Part shown: positions 1 through 8,427 of the stretch, piece after piece
Layout: each line of letters starts with the position of its first letter
Position numbering within the stretch: the stretch's first letter is position 1
Assembly: GCF_016735515.1 (NCBI RefSeq)
Contig: NZ_JAERQZ010000001.1
Coordinates: 558,001 to 622,000 of the forward strand
Length of the DNA: 64,000 bases
Direction of reading: 5' to 3'
Origin: Piscinibacter sp. HJYY11
Lineage (GTDB): Bacteria > Pseudomonadota > Gammaproteobacteria > Burkholderiales > Burkholderiaceae_C
The notes under the pieces: generated by a model
Seen by the model: the letters and a program-made list of their open reading frames with translations, nothing else
Told to the model about the DNA's origin: nothing
Databases searched by the model: none
Program-made: the position numbers and the translations under genes

Positions 1-1334
1 CGGGTGTTGCCCTCGCTGGCGGCCTGTCGGCCCGCCTCTTCGAAGAGTCCCATGAACGCATCGAGCCGCGAGCGACGCAGCCACTGCTGCAACTCCGGCC
101 GCTGCGACCAGCGAAGCTGGTTGCCCGCGCTGTCGACGTGCATGCGCAGCCAGTCGATGGGCAGCTCGGGCACGCGCACCGGCCGGCAGAGCGCGTTTTT
201 CTCCTCGTCGGTTTCCACGGTGGCTTCGACGTGCGCAATGAACGCCGCACTGAACGACGGCGAACAGCGGCGCACGTACTGCGGCACGATGCGCTCGCCC
301 TGGAACACCGGCTCGATGGGCGCGCGCGGCAGGCCGGAGGTGCTGCAGTGCACGTGCACCGTGCCCGGCGTGGTGGCGAGCTCCCCCTGGGCGAAGACGA
401 TGCGGTCCCGCTCGATGGCCTGCACGCGGCCCAGCCGCACCACGCGCCTGATGCGCCGCAACTGCTCGAGCTCGGCTTCGCTGACGGTGGCGCAGCGGTA
501 CATCGTGGGCTCCACCTCCGGGTCGATGCGCAACAGCAGGCGGCGGGCTTCGAGCTTCGCAAACAGGTCTTGCACCGAGGCGGCGTCGCGCGCCACTTCC
601 AGCTCCGAGGTGATCGCTTCGAGCGTGGAATAGGCAAAGGGCAGGGTGGGCTGGATGTCGGCGCGGTTGAGCAGCCACGCGTCGCGCGGCCGGATCCAGG
701 TGATGCTGTCCGGGTCGGCACCGTGCTCCAGCAGCCACAGGGCGGTGTCGATCGAGGTCTTGCCGCCGCCCACGATCACGAATCCGCTCGCCGGCTCGGT
801 GAGACGCGTCAGCTCGGTCGGCGTCACCAGGCGCACGCCGTCGGCGACGCGGAAATTCGGCTTGTGCGTGGCCGGCACCTGGCTGTCCGCACGCGCCGCG
901 TCAACCCATTTGCGGCGCGCCTTGAGGCGGACGCGCCGCCCATTGACCAGCGAGGTGGCCACGCCATCGGCGCCGATCTCGTGCCGGCTCAGGTAGGTCA
1001 CGCGGCCGCTCGGCAAGAGGCGATGCTGCATCAGCCGGTCGAAGTAGGCGCAGATCTCCGGGCCGCTCGCCAGCTCGCTCAGGCCGCGGTTCAGGCCCAC
1101 GCTGTCGATCACGCCATGGCCCAGCGGCTGCGAGTTCACGCCGTACACCGCGGCAGCGCCGTGCAGGCGCACGAAGGGGTAGGCATCCAGCCAGTGGCCG
1201 CCCGGCCGGCTGCGGCGGTCGGCAATGACCATCGTGGCCGTGCTTTCACTGAGCAGCGTGTCGGCGAACGCCATGGCGGTCGTGCCCGCACCGGTGATGA
1301 CGTAGTCGGCTTCCAGGGTGTCTAGGTTTTCCAT
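1..1334 (-). CDS. FAD/NAD(P)-binding oxidoreductase, C-terminus outside window
   Basis: Reading leftward from the ATG at 1334 gives 444 codons with no stop before the window edge, so the gene is partial. The N-terminus carries a Rossmann dinucleotide fold (VITGAGTTAMAFAD, about residues 11-24) followed by DRRSRPGGHW, typical of FAD-dependent monooxygenase-like enzymes. A second nucleotide-binding motif, IVGGGKTSIDTA, lies near the middle and suggests NAD(P) binding. Substrate cannot be read from the sequence. It is divergent from the ThDP enzyme at 1483, with about 150 bp between the starts. Family call is firm; function is unknown. Confidence 0.8.
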   Translation of the reverse strand, partial: MENLDTLEADYVITGAGTTAMAFADTLLSESTATMVIADRRSRPGGHWLDAYPFVRLHGAAAVYGVNSQPLGHGVIDSVGLNRGLSELASGPEICAYFDRLMQHRLLPSGRVTYLSRHEIGADGVATSLVNGRRVRLKARRKWVDAARADSQVPATHKPNFRVADGVRLVTPTELTRLTEPASGFVIVGGGKTSIDTALWLLEHGADPDSITWIRPRDAWLLNRADIQPTLPFAYSTLEAITSELEVARDAASVQDLFAKLEARRLLLRIDPEVEPTMYRCATVSEAELEQLRRIRRVVRLGRVQAIERDRIVFAQGELATTPGTVHVHCSTSGLPRAPIEPVFQGERIVPQYVRRCSPSFSAAFIAHVEATVETDEEKNALCRPVRVPELPIDWLRMHVDSAGNQLRWSQRPELQQWLRRSRLDAFMGLFEEAGRQAASEGNT

Positions 1335-1482
1335 GTGAGGCTCCGTTGAGTTGCTTGCACGGAGACTGTCCCGGCGGAGCATGGAAAACCGCATGGGAGC
1401 CCGCGTGGGAATCCGCGTGGAAATTCGCTGTCGTCGCGAGGCCCACGGGAACCGGGGGCATGCCACTTGCCGCGCCACCGGC

Positions 1483-3273
1483 ATGAAGAAAACCGTCAGC
1501 GATCAACTGCTGGAGCGGCTGCACGCCTGGGGCGTGCGCCGCGTCTACGGCTATCCGGGCGATGGCATCAACGGCCTCATGGGGGCGTTCGGGCGCATTG
1601 GCGAGCGCATGGAATTCATCCAGGCGCGCCACGAGGAGCTCGCTGCCTTCATGGCGACCGCGCACGCCAAGTTCACCGGCGAGGTGGGCGTGTGCATGGC
1701 CACCTCTGGGCCGGGCGCCATCCACCTGCTCAACGGGCTCTACGACGCCCGTGCCGACCACCAGCCGGTGGTTGCGATCGTCGGCCAGCAGGCGCGTGCG
1801 GCGCTCGGCGGCGACTACCAGCAGGAGGTCGACCTGCTGAGCCTCTTCAAGGACGTGGCCCACGAGTACGTGCACATGGCGACCGTGCCGGCCCAGGTGC
1901 GCCACCTGGTCGACCGCGCGATGCGCATCGCGCAGGAGCGGCGTGCCGTCACCTGCATCGTGCTGCCGCACGACCTGCAGGAGATGGACGCGGTGGAGCA
2001 GCCCCCGCACGCACACGGCACGGTGCACTCGGGCATCGGCACCACCTACCGCGCCGCGGTGCCGGCCGAGCACGAGCTGCGTGCTGCGGCCGAGGTGCTC
2101 AATGCCGGCCGCAAGGTCGCGATCCTCGCCGGCGCGGGGGCGCTGCATGCCACCGACGAGCTGATCGCCGTGGCCGATCGGCTCGGTGCCGGCATCGCCA
2201 AGGCGTTGCTCGGCAAATTCGCCGTGCCCGACGAGCTGCCCTGCGTCACCGGCGCCATCGGCCTGCTGGGCACGGTGCCGAGCTACGAGCTGATGAGCCA
2301 GTGCGACACGCTGCTGATGGTCGGCACGAGCTTTCCGTATTCCGAATTCCTGCCGAAGGAAGGGCAGGCACGTGCAGTGCAGATCGACCTCGACCCCCGC
2401 AAGCTCTCGATCCGCTACCCGACCGAGGTGAACCTGGTCGGCGACAGCCGGCTCACCTTGCAGCAGCTTTTGCCGATGCTCGAGCCGCAGTCCGACGGCC
2501 GCTGGCGCGAGAAGGTGGAAGCCGACGTGCGCCAGTGGTGGCAGGTGCTGGAAAAACGCGCGATGAACCAGGCCACGCCGGTCAACCCGCAGCGCGTGTT
2601 CTGGGAACTCTCGCCGCGCCTGCCGACCGACGCGATCGTCACCTGCGACTCGGGCACCTCGGCCGCCTGGTATGCGCGCGACCTCAAGGCCCGGCGCGGC
2701 ATGATGGGCTCGCTCTCGGGTGGACTCGCGACCATGGGCAACGCGGTGCCCTATGCGACCGCTGCCAAGCTGTGCCACCCCGGCCGCCCGGTAGTGGCGC
2801 TGGTGGGCGATGGCGCGATGCAGATGCTCGGCATCAACGGTCTCATCACGATCGCCCACCGCTGGCGTGAGTGGCGCGACCCGCGGCTGGTCGTGATGGT
2901 GCTCCACAACGCCGACCTCAACATGGTGAGCTGGGAGCAGCGCATCACCGCGGGCGACCCCAAGTTCAGCGACTCGCAGGACCTGCCGGCCTTTGCCTAC
3001 GCCGAGTTCGCGCGCATGCTGGGCTTGCACGGCATCCGCGTCGACCGGCCCGAGGCGGTGGGCCCGGCCTGGGACGAAGCCTTTGCCGCCGACCGCCCCG
3101 TGCTGCTGGAAATGGTGACCGACCCGAACGTGCCGCCGCTGCCGCCGCACGTGACGCTGAAGCAGGCCACGCACTACCTGCGTGCGCTGTGGCACGGCGA
3201 CCCGGATGCACGTGCCATCGTGGTCGCGAGCATGCGCGAGGTGTGGGACGGGCTCGTCACGCGCAAGCCTTAG
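1483..3273 (+). CDS. Thiamine-pyrophosphate-dependent enzyme (pyruvate oxidase/acetolactate synthase family)
   Basis: A 596-residue protein with the three-domain layout of ThDP enzymes. The N-terminal PYR domain has the catalytic glutamate (QARHEELAAF, E51) and the SGPGAIHLLNGLYDA loop. The C-terminal PP domain carries the diphosphate/Mg motif GDGAMQMLGING (about 442) with the downstream Asn in HNADLN. Length and the order of motifs match pyruvate oxidase (PoxB-like) and acetolactate-synthase-like proteins; the exact substrate is not decidable. I start at ATG 1483 (MKKTVSDQ) because the in-frame residues before it are low-complexity and lack family similarity. Divergent from the flavoprotein. 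Confidence 0.88.
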   Translation: MKKTVSDQLLERLHAWGVRRVYGYPGDGINGLMGAFGRIGERMEFIQARHEELAAFMATAHAKFTGEVGVCMATSGPGAIHLLNGLYDARADHQPVVAIVGQQARAALGGDYQQEVDLLSLFKDVAHEYVHMATVPAQVRHLVDRAMRIAQERRAVTCIVLPHDLQEMDAVEQPPHAHGTVHSGIGTTYRAAVPAEHELRAAAEVLNAGRKVAILAGAGALHATDELIAVADRLGAGIAKALLGKFAVPDELPCVTGAIGLLGTVPSYELMSQCDTLLMVGTSFPYSEFLPKEGQARAVQIDLDPRKLSIRYPTEVNLVGDSRLTLQQLLPMLEPQSDGRWREKVEADVRQWWQVLEKRAMNQATPVNPQRVFWELSPRLPTDAIVTCDSGTSAAWYARDLKARRGMMGSLSGGLATMGNAVPYATAAKLCHPGRPVVALVGDGAMQMLGINGLITIAHRWREWRDPRLVVMVLHNADLNMVSWEQRITAGDPKFSDSQDLPAFAYAEFARMLGLHGIRVDRPEAVGPAWDEAFAADRPVLLEMVTDPNVPPLPPHVTLKQATHYLRALWHGDPDARAIVVASMREVWDGLVTRKP

Positions 3274-3343
3274 CGGTCGCGCAACCCGTACACGGCGGCG
3301 GCGTTCATCCACGGGGACAGGTTCTCGAGCATCGCGTCAGCTC

Positions 3344-3667
3344 CTAAGGCACGCAGGCCGGCAGCAACACCACCGGCACGCCCGACCAGGCCACGCCGAT
3401 GAGCGAGAGCAGGGCGCCCACGCGCCGCATGAGCTGGGCATGGCCGTTGAGGGACGAGGCCCGCCAAAGCATTGCCGCGAGCACCAGGAACGCCAGAGCG
3501 GTGGCGCCCAGCAGCACCGCGCGCAGCCCCTGCGGGTCGGGCGGTGCGCCCACGCAGGCCACGGCGATCGCCACGTAGCCGAAGGCGAAGTGCGCCGCCC
3601 ACACGACGAGCGGCGCCATGCCGGCCCACACGCCGGTGAAGAACGGAGCGGCTGGCGTCTGCTTCAT
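3344..3667 (-). CDS. Small integral membrane protein at the end of the oxidase operon
   Basis: A 107-residue protein with three predicted hydrophobic segments (about 14-40, 48-68, 84-104). Its ATG overlaps the stop of the oxidase subunit I gene by 4 nt (ATGA), so it is translationally coupled to it. The context suggests an accessory or assembly factor for the caa3-type oxidase, but I recognise no named family and assign no activity. Confidence 0.7.
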   Translation of the reverse strand: MKQTPAAPFFTGVWAGMAPLVVWAAHFAFGYVAIAVACVGAPPDPQGLRAVLLGATALAFLVLAAMLWRASSLNGHAQLMRRVGALLSLIGVAWSGVPVVLLPACVP

Positions 3668-6204
3668 GCCATGGCCCACACCATCGCGTGGGGCAGCAGG
3701 GCCACGATCGCCCCTTGCAGGCAGGCGCCCCACCACATCAGGCCGGTGTTGTCGAAGGTGGCGCGCTGGCGAGGGCGGGCCCAGCCACGGGCGATGCGCG
3801 CCGCGAGGAAGGCACCCATCACGAGCAGGATGCCGAAGTGGAAGCCCTGATAGAAGAGCATCGCCGCGATGCTCGCGGCCCAGCCGGTGGCCTTGGGCGC
3901 AAGCCCGGCATCGGCCATGCCGCCGACGAGGCCCCATGTGGCCGCCAAGGCTGATGCCAGAGCGAGGCCGAGCAGCAGCAACCGCCAGCGCGGCAAGGGT
4001 CGCTGGCCGATGCCCTTGCCGGTGAAGGCGTAGAGCCCTGCGCTGGCGGCGAAGCCCGCGGTGACGAGCAGCATGTCGCGCAGCGGCGGCAGCGCAGCGC
4101 CCGGCGGCGGGCACACGTCGAGCCGCATCGAGAGGTGGATGTGCGCGAAGGCCATCGAGGCCAGCACGGTGAAGTCGACGATCAGCAGGATGATGGTCGC
4201 CCACCACGAGTGCGAGGCCCACAGCGCGGCGCCCACCGGCACCTTGACCTCGCCCTGCGCGTTGCGGCCGATGGTGGCGCTGGGCGGCGTGTCGTGCGCG
4301 AGACGGTCGGCCTGCCACATCCAGGCCACCACCGAGACCACCGCCACGGCGCCAAAGGCAAAGGCCGTCACCACCCACTTGACGGTGAGCAGCAGGAAGA
4401 AGCCCGCCGTGCCGAGCGCGCCCAGCACCGGCCACCAGCTCGGGCCGGGCAGCACGATGAGGTGGCGGATGTCGGCGCGCCGTGCGCCGGTGACGAGCGT
4501 CTCGCGCAGCCCCGTGGCCGTGCCGGGCAGCCAGTGCTGACCGGCCACCACCTGCTGCGACAGGCCCGGCTGCTGCCAGAGCGGCCAGCGCGTCTCCACC
4601 TGCGCGATGCTGCGCGTGGCGTAGGTCTCGGACGGGATCCACTCCAGCGTAGGCGCGTGCCACGGGTTGCCGTGCTCGCGCGGCGGGCGGCGCACGGTGC
4701 GGATCACGTCCGCCGTGAGCATCAGCACGCCCGCGGCGAGCACCGCCGCGCCCGCGGTCGACAGCAGGTTGGGCCACTCCCAGCCGAGGCCGGCGTCGTA
4801 GGTGTACACGCGCCGTGGCATGCCCATCAGGCCGGCGATGTGCATCGGAAAGAACGCGAGGTGGAAGCCGCCGAACACCATCGCGAAGATCCAGCGCGCC
4901 CAGCGTTCGCTCAAGCGATGGCCGTTGAGCACCGGCAGCCAGTAGTAGAGCGCCGCGAACACCGGCATCACCATGCCGCCGATCAGCACGTAGTGCAGGT
5001 GCGCCACGATGAAGTAGCTGTCGTGCGCCTGCCAGTCGAAGGGCAGCACCGCCACCATCACGCCGGTCAGCCCGCCCATCACGAAGGTGACGAGAAAGCC
5101 GAGGATGAAGAGCGTGGGCCCGTTGGCGCGCACCTGCCCGCGCCAGAGCGTGGCGATCCACGCGAACACCTGCACGCCCGCCGGCACGGCGACCGCGAGG
5201 CTCGCCACCGACACCAGGCTCATCGACAGCGACCCGAGCCCCGCGGTGAACATGTGGTGCGCCCAGAGCGCGAAGCTGAAGAAGCCCACCGCGAAGAGCG
5301 CCGCCACGATCGCGCGGTGGCCCGCGAGCGGCTTGCCCACCAGCGCCGGCAGCATCGACGACACCATGCCCGCCGCCGGCAGGAAGATGATGTAGACCTC
5401 GGGGTGGCCGAAGAACCAGAAGAGGTGCTGCCAGAGGATGGGGTCGCCACCGCGCGTGGGGTCGAAGAGCGGCCAGTCGAAGGCACGCTCCATCTCCAGC
5501 AGCATGGTGCCCGCGATCACCGCCGGGAAGGCGAAGACGATCATGAAGCCCACGATCAGCATCGACCACGCGTACACCGGCATGCGCGACAGCGACATGC
5601 CCGGCGCGCGCGTCATCAGGATGCCGATGATGAGCTCGATGGCGCCGGCGATGGCCGAGATCTCGATGAAGCCGATGCCCAGCAGCCAGAAGTCGGCGTT
5701 GAGCCCGGGCGAGTAGACGCGGCTCGTGAGCGGCGGGTACATGAACCAGCCGCCATCGGGTGCGAGGCCCACGAAGAGGGTGCAGAAGAAGGCCAGCCCG
5801 CCGAAGGCGTAGGCCCAGAAGGCATAGGCCGACAGGCGCGGGAAGGGCAGGTCGCGCGCGCCCAGCATGTTGGGCAGCAGGTAGACGGCGACGGCCTCGA
5901 CGATGGGCACCGCGAAGAGGAACATCATCACCGTGCCGTGCATGGTGAAGAGCTGGTTGTAGGTGCCGGGCGTGACGAGTGTGGCGCCCGGCACGGCCAG
6001 CTGCGCGCGCATCAGGAGCGCGAGCGCCCCCGCCAGCAGCAGGAAGAGCAGCGCGGTCGCGATGTAGAGCTTGCCGATGTAGGTGTTGTTGACGGCGCTC
6101 ACGCTGCGCCAGCCGCGCGGCAGCCGCCACACGCGCTCCAGCTCGGCCAGATCGCCGGGCGGGCGGGGCAGCGCGTTCGGCAGCGATTCCGGCGGAGTGC
6201 TCAT
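3664..6204 (-). CDS. ctaD: Cytochrome c oxidase subunit I, fused to a subunit III-like C-terminal region
   Basis: An 846-residue polytopic haem-copper oxidase core. Visible ligands are His89 (MHGT, haem a), His267 with Tyr271 in GHPEVY (CuB and cross-linked Tyr), His316-His317 (AHHMF, CuB), and His402/His404 (AHLHYV, haems a3 and a). Ordinary subunit I is about 530-600 residues. The extra C-terminal ~250 residues hold further membrane helices (MLFYQGFHFGILL, MWWGACLQGAIVA) and look like a fused subunit III, as in Thermus caa3. No separate subunit III gene is present. It overlaps the subunit II stop and the next ATG by 4 nt each, so the operon runs cytochrome c, II, I/III, small protein. Confidence 0.9.
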   Translation of the reverse strand: MSTPPESLPNALPRPPGDLAELERVWRLPRGWRSVSAVNNTYIGKLYIATALLFLLLAGALALLMRAQLAVPGATLVTPGTYNQLFTMHGTVMMFLFAVPIVEAVAVYLLPNMLGARDLPFPRLSAYAFWAYAFGGLAFFCTLFVGLAPDGGWFMYPPLTSRVYSPGLNADFWLLGIGFIEISAIAGAIELIIGILMTRAPGMSLSRMPVYAWSMLIVGFMIVFAFPAVIAGTMLLEMERAFDWPLFDPTRGGDPILWQHLFWFFGHPEVYIIFLPAAGMVSSMLPALVGKPLAGHRAIVAALFAVGFFSFALWAHHMFTAGLGSLSMSLVSVASLAVAVPAGVQVFAWIATLWRGQVRANGPTLFILGFLVTFVMGGLTGVMVAVLPFDWQAHDSYFIVAHLHYVLIGGMVMPVFAALYYWLPVLNGHRLSERWARWIFAMVFGGFHLAFFPMHIAGLMGMPRRVYTYDAGLGWEWPNLLSTAGAAVLAAGVLMLTADVIRTVRRPPREHGNPWHAPTLEWIPSETYATRSIAQVETRWPLWQQPGLSQQVVAGQHWLPGTATGLRETLVTGARRADIRHLIVLPGPSWWPVLGALGTAGFFLLLTVKWVVTAFAFGAVAVVSVVAWMWQADRLAHDTPPSATIGRNAQGEVKVPVGAALWASHSWWATIILLIVDFTVLASMAFAHIHLSMRLDVCPPPGAALPPLRDMLLVTAGFAASAGLYAFTGKGIGQRPLPRWRLLLLGLALASALAATWGLVGGMADAGLAPKATGWAASIAAMLFYQGFHFGILLVMGAFLAARIARGWARPRQRATFDNTGLMWWGACLQGAIVALLPHAMVWAMA

Positions 6205-7124
6205 CGCAGCGACTCCAGGTAGGCCGAGAGCGCGTCGAGCGTCGCTGCGTCGAGCCGCGCATACGAAGGCATCTGCGCCCCCGGCTTCAACTGCTGCACG
6301 CCCACCAGCCAGCGCTTGTAGGCCCCGGCGTCGTTGCGCAGCACGCCGGCGCCAAGGTGGCTGCGCAAGGACACGCGCGCGAGGTTGGGGCCGAGGGCGG
6401 GTGCGGTGCTGGCCGGGTCGACGGCGTGGCAGACCGCGCAGCCCTGTTCCCTGAAAGCCTGCTCGCCCACGCGTGCGGCATCGCTTTGGGCGGCCATCGC
6501 CGTCTGTGCCCTCAGCCAGTCGTCGAATTCTCGCGGGGGCATCACCACCACGTGCAGCGCCATGCGCGCGTGCTGCTCGCCGCAGAACTCGGCGCACTGG
6601 CCGCGGTAGGTGCCGGCCTGCGTGGCGGTGATGACCAGGCGGTTGACGCGGCCGGGCACCAGGTCCATCTTGCCGCCGAGTTCGGGCACCCAGAAGCTGT
6701 GCACCACGTCGTCGGACTGCAGCCCGAGCTGCACCGTGCGGCCCTGCGGGATGCGCAGCTCGTTGGCGCTGCGCAGCTCGCGGCCGGTGGCCGGGTCACG
6801 GTAGCGCAGGTCCCACCACCACAGCCGCCCGGTGACCGAGACCACGAGGTCGGGGTTCGCCACGCCGACGTCGAGCCCGGCGGTGCGCAGCGTGCCGTAG
6901 AAGAGCAGGGCGGTCAGCACGACCACCGGGAAGGCCACGCCGCCGCCCCACAGCCACACCGCGCTCGACACCACCTGCCCACGCCCGCGGCGCAGCAGCC
7001 CGAGCACGAGCAGCACCATCACCAGCACGAAGATCAGCACGGCGCCGACGATCAGCACCCAGCTCACTTCGCTCAGGGCGGCGGCCTGCTCGCTCGCCGG
7101 TGAGAAGACCGAGGCGCGGCGCAT
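6201..7124 (-). CDS. ctaC: Cytochrome c oxidase subunit II with C-terminal cytochrome c domain (caa3-type)
   Basis: A 307-residue protein with two N-terminal membrane helices (about 20-44 and 56-76) and a cupredoxin domain with the complete CuA site: His142, then CAEFCGEQHARM (Cys177, Cys181, His185, Met188). A C-terminal haem c domain follows, with CAVCH (229-233) and a probable Met ligand in GAQMPSY. The fused cytochrome marks a caa3-type terminal oxidase that takes electrons from cytochrome c. The ATG at 7124 abuts the TGA of the upstream cytochrome gene; the stop overlaps the subunit I ATG. Confidence 0.92.
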   Translation of the reverse strand: MRRASVFSPASEQAAALSEVSWVLIVGAVLIFVLVMVLLVLGLLRRGRGQVVSSAVWLWGGGVAFPVVVLTALLFYGTLRTAGLDVGVANPDLVVSVTGRLWWWDLRYRDPATGRELRSANELRIPQGRTVQLGLQSDDVVHSFWVPELGGKMDLVPGRVNRLVITATQAGTYRGQCAEFCGEQHARMALHVVVMPPREFDDWLRAQTAMAAQSDAARVGEQAFREQGCAVCHAVDPASTAPALGPNLARVSLRSHLGAGVLRNDAGAYKRWLVGVQQLKPGAQMPSYARLDAATLDALSAYLESLR

Positions 7125-7528
7125 CACCGCAGCGTCATCAGGTAGGCGGCCATGTCGCGCGCGTCCGGGGTCGAGGCGCCCATGTCGGGCATGGCGGTGC
7201 CCGGCAGCAGCGACGACGGGGCCTCGATCCAGCGCGCGAGCGTGTCGGGCGCGTTGGGCAGGTTGCCCGCGATGTAGCTGCGGCGGGCATAGCGCTCGAG
7301 GCTCGGGCCGACGCGGCCGTCGGCGGCCTGCACCTCCGGGATCACGTGGCAGCTCCCACACTGGTAGTGCGACATGAGGCGGCGGCCACGCTCGGGGTCG
7401 GCGCCGGCCATGAGCGAGCCTGGCGGCGGCTCCGGCTTGCCGCACGCTGGCAGCAGGCAGGCAACCAGGCACGCGCTGATCAGTGCCCGCGCTGTATGTG
7501 GCGCGCGGCTTGCCGGCTGGCGGTCAAT
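7124..7528 (-). CDS. Monohaem cytochrome c, probable lipoprotein; start codon unclear
   Basis: The C-terminal ~95 residues are a class I cytochrome c: CGSCH haem site, IAGNLPNAP, and GTAMPDMG with the axial Met. Haem attachment needs export. The only in-frame signal-like segment (LISACLVACLLPACG, a convincing lipobox LPAC) lies upstream of the first ATG (7411) and has no ATG, GTG or TTG before it. Candidate starts are CTG at 7483 or ATT at 7528 (which adds a positively charged n-region). I give the longest plausible extent; a start at 7411 would leave no signal peptide. First gene of the oxidase operon, divergent from the dihaem cytochrome at 7550. Confidence 0.72.
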   Translation of the reverse strand: MDRQPASRAPHTARALISACLVACLLPACGKPEPPPGSLMAGADPERGRRLMSHYQCGSCHVIPEVQAADGRVGPSLERYARRSYIAGNLPNAPDTLARWIEAPSSLLPGTAMPDMGASTPDARDMAAYLMTLR

Positions 7529-7549
7529 CGTGTGCCTGCCGACAACGCC

Positions 7550-8416
7550 ATGAAGAACGTGCTGATCACCCTGCTCGCTGCCGCGCTCATGGGCGCGGCC
7601 TGCGCCACGTTCGTGCTCTGGCGTGGTTGGTACGACATCTCCGCCACCGGCGGGCACCTGCAGCCGGTGTACGACTTGCTCCACCTGGGGATGCGTCGCT
7701 CGGTCGGCTTTCGCGCCGCGAGCATGGAGGTCCCCGCGCTCGGCGCGCCCGAGCAGGTGGCGCGCGGCGCGGCCTGCTACCGCGACCATTGCGAGCAATG
7801 CCATGGCGGCCCTGGCGTGGCGCCAAGCGCGATCGGCATGAGCCTGGAGCCGCTGCCCGGCCCCTTGATCGATGCCGCCCGGCACTGGAAGCCCGCCGAG
7901 CTGTACTGGATCACGCGCCAGGGCATCAAGATGACGGGCATGCCGGGCTGGGAGCTGCGCCTGGGCGATGCCGACCTGTGGGCGCTGACGGCCTTCGTGC
8001 AGCACCTGCCGTCGCTCACGCCGCAGGCCTACCGCCAAGCCGCGCAGCCCGGCGCATGCCCGAGCGCGAGCGAGGCCTGCCAGGCCGGTGCGTGCCCCGA
8101 GGCCCCCACTGCCGACCTGGCCCCGCTGCAGCCACGCAACCGCGACGACGCCGCGCAGCTCGCGCTGCGCCAGTACGCGTGCGTGGCGTGCCACCGCATT
8201 CCCGGCGTGACCGGCCCGCAGACCGACGTGGGCCCGCCGCTGTCGGCCTGGCGCCGCCGCGAGCGCATCGCCGGCCGCCTGCCCAACACGGCCGACGCGC
8301 TGGTGCGCTTCATCCGCGATCCGCAGGGCATCGACCCCGGCACGGCCATGCCCGACCTGGGCGTGACCGAGCCGCACGCGCGGCTGATGGCGGAGTACCT
8401 GCTGAAACAGGACTGA
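7550..8416 (+). CDS. Dihaem cytochrome c, membrane-anchored or exported
   Basis: A 288-residue protein starting with a hydrophobic signal/anchor (about residues 4-23). The first haem site is CEQCH (81-85) with GMPGWE in place to supply a Met ligand. The second haem site is CVACH in the C-terminal third, with a GTAMPDLG Met motif very like that of the cytochrome encoded on the opposite strand at 7124. A Cys-rich linker (repeated A-C-P/A-C) joins the domains. It probably carries electrons to the adjacent oxidase or from the PQQ dehydrogenase that converges on it (stops 12 nt apart). Confidence 0.85.
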   Translation: MKNVLITLLAAALMGAACATFVLWRGWYDISATGGHLQPVYDLLHLGMRRSVGFRAASMEVPALGAPEQVARGAACYRDHCEQCHGGPGVAPSAIGMSLEPLPGPLIDAARHWKPAELYWITRQGIKMTGMPGWELRLGDADLWALTAFVQHLPSLTPQAYRQAAQPGACPSASEACQAGACPEAPTADLAPLQPRNRDDAAQLALRQYACVACHRIPGVTGPQTDVGPPLSAWRRRERIAGRLPNTADALVRFIRDPQGIDPGTAMPDLGVTEPHARLMAEYLLKQD

Positions 8417-8427
8417 CCGGGCGCATC

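Noticed and set aside
1246-3312. Long open frame opposite the ThDP enzyme
   Set aside because: Arg/His-rich translation with no motif; the plus-strand frame has complete ThDP motifs. It is a high-GC shadow.
4135-6222. Plus-strand open frame opposite oxidase subunit I
   Set aside because: Shadow of the oxidase gene; no recognisable protein features.
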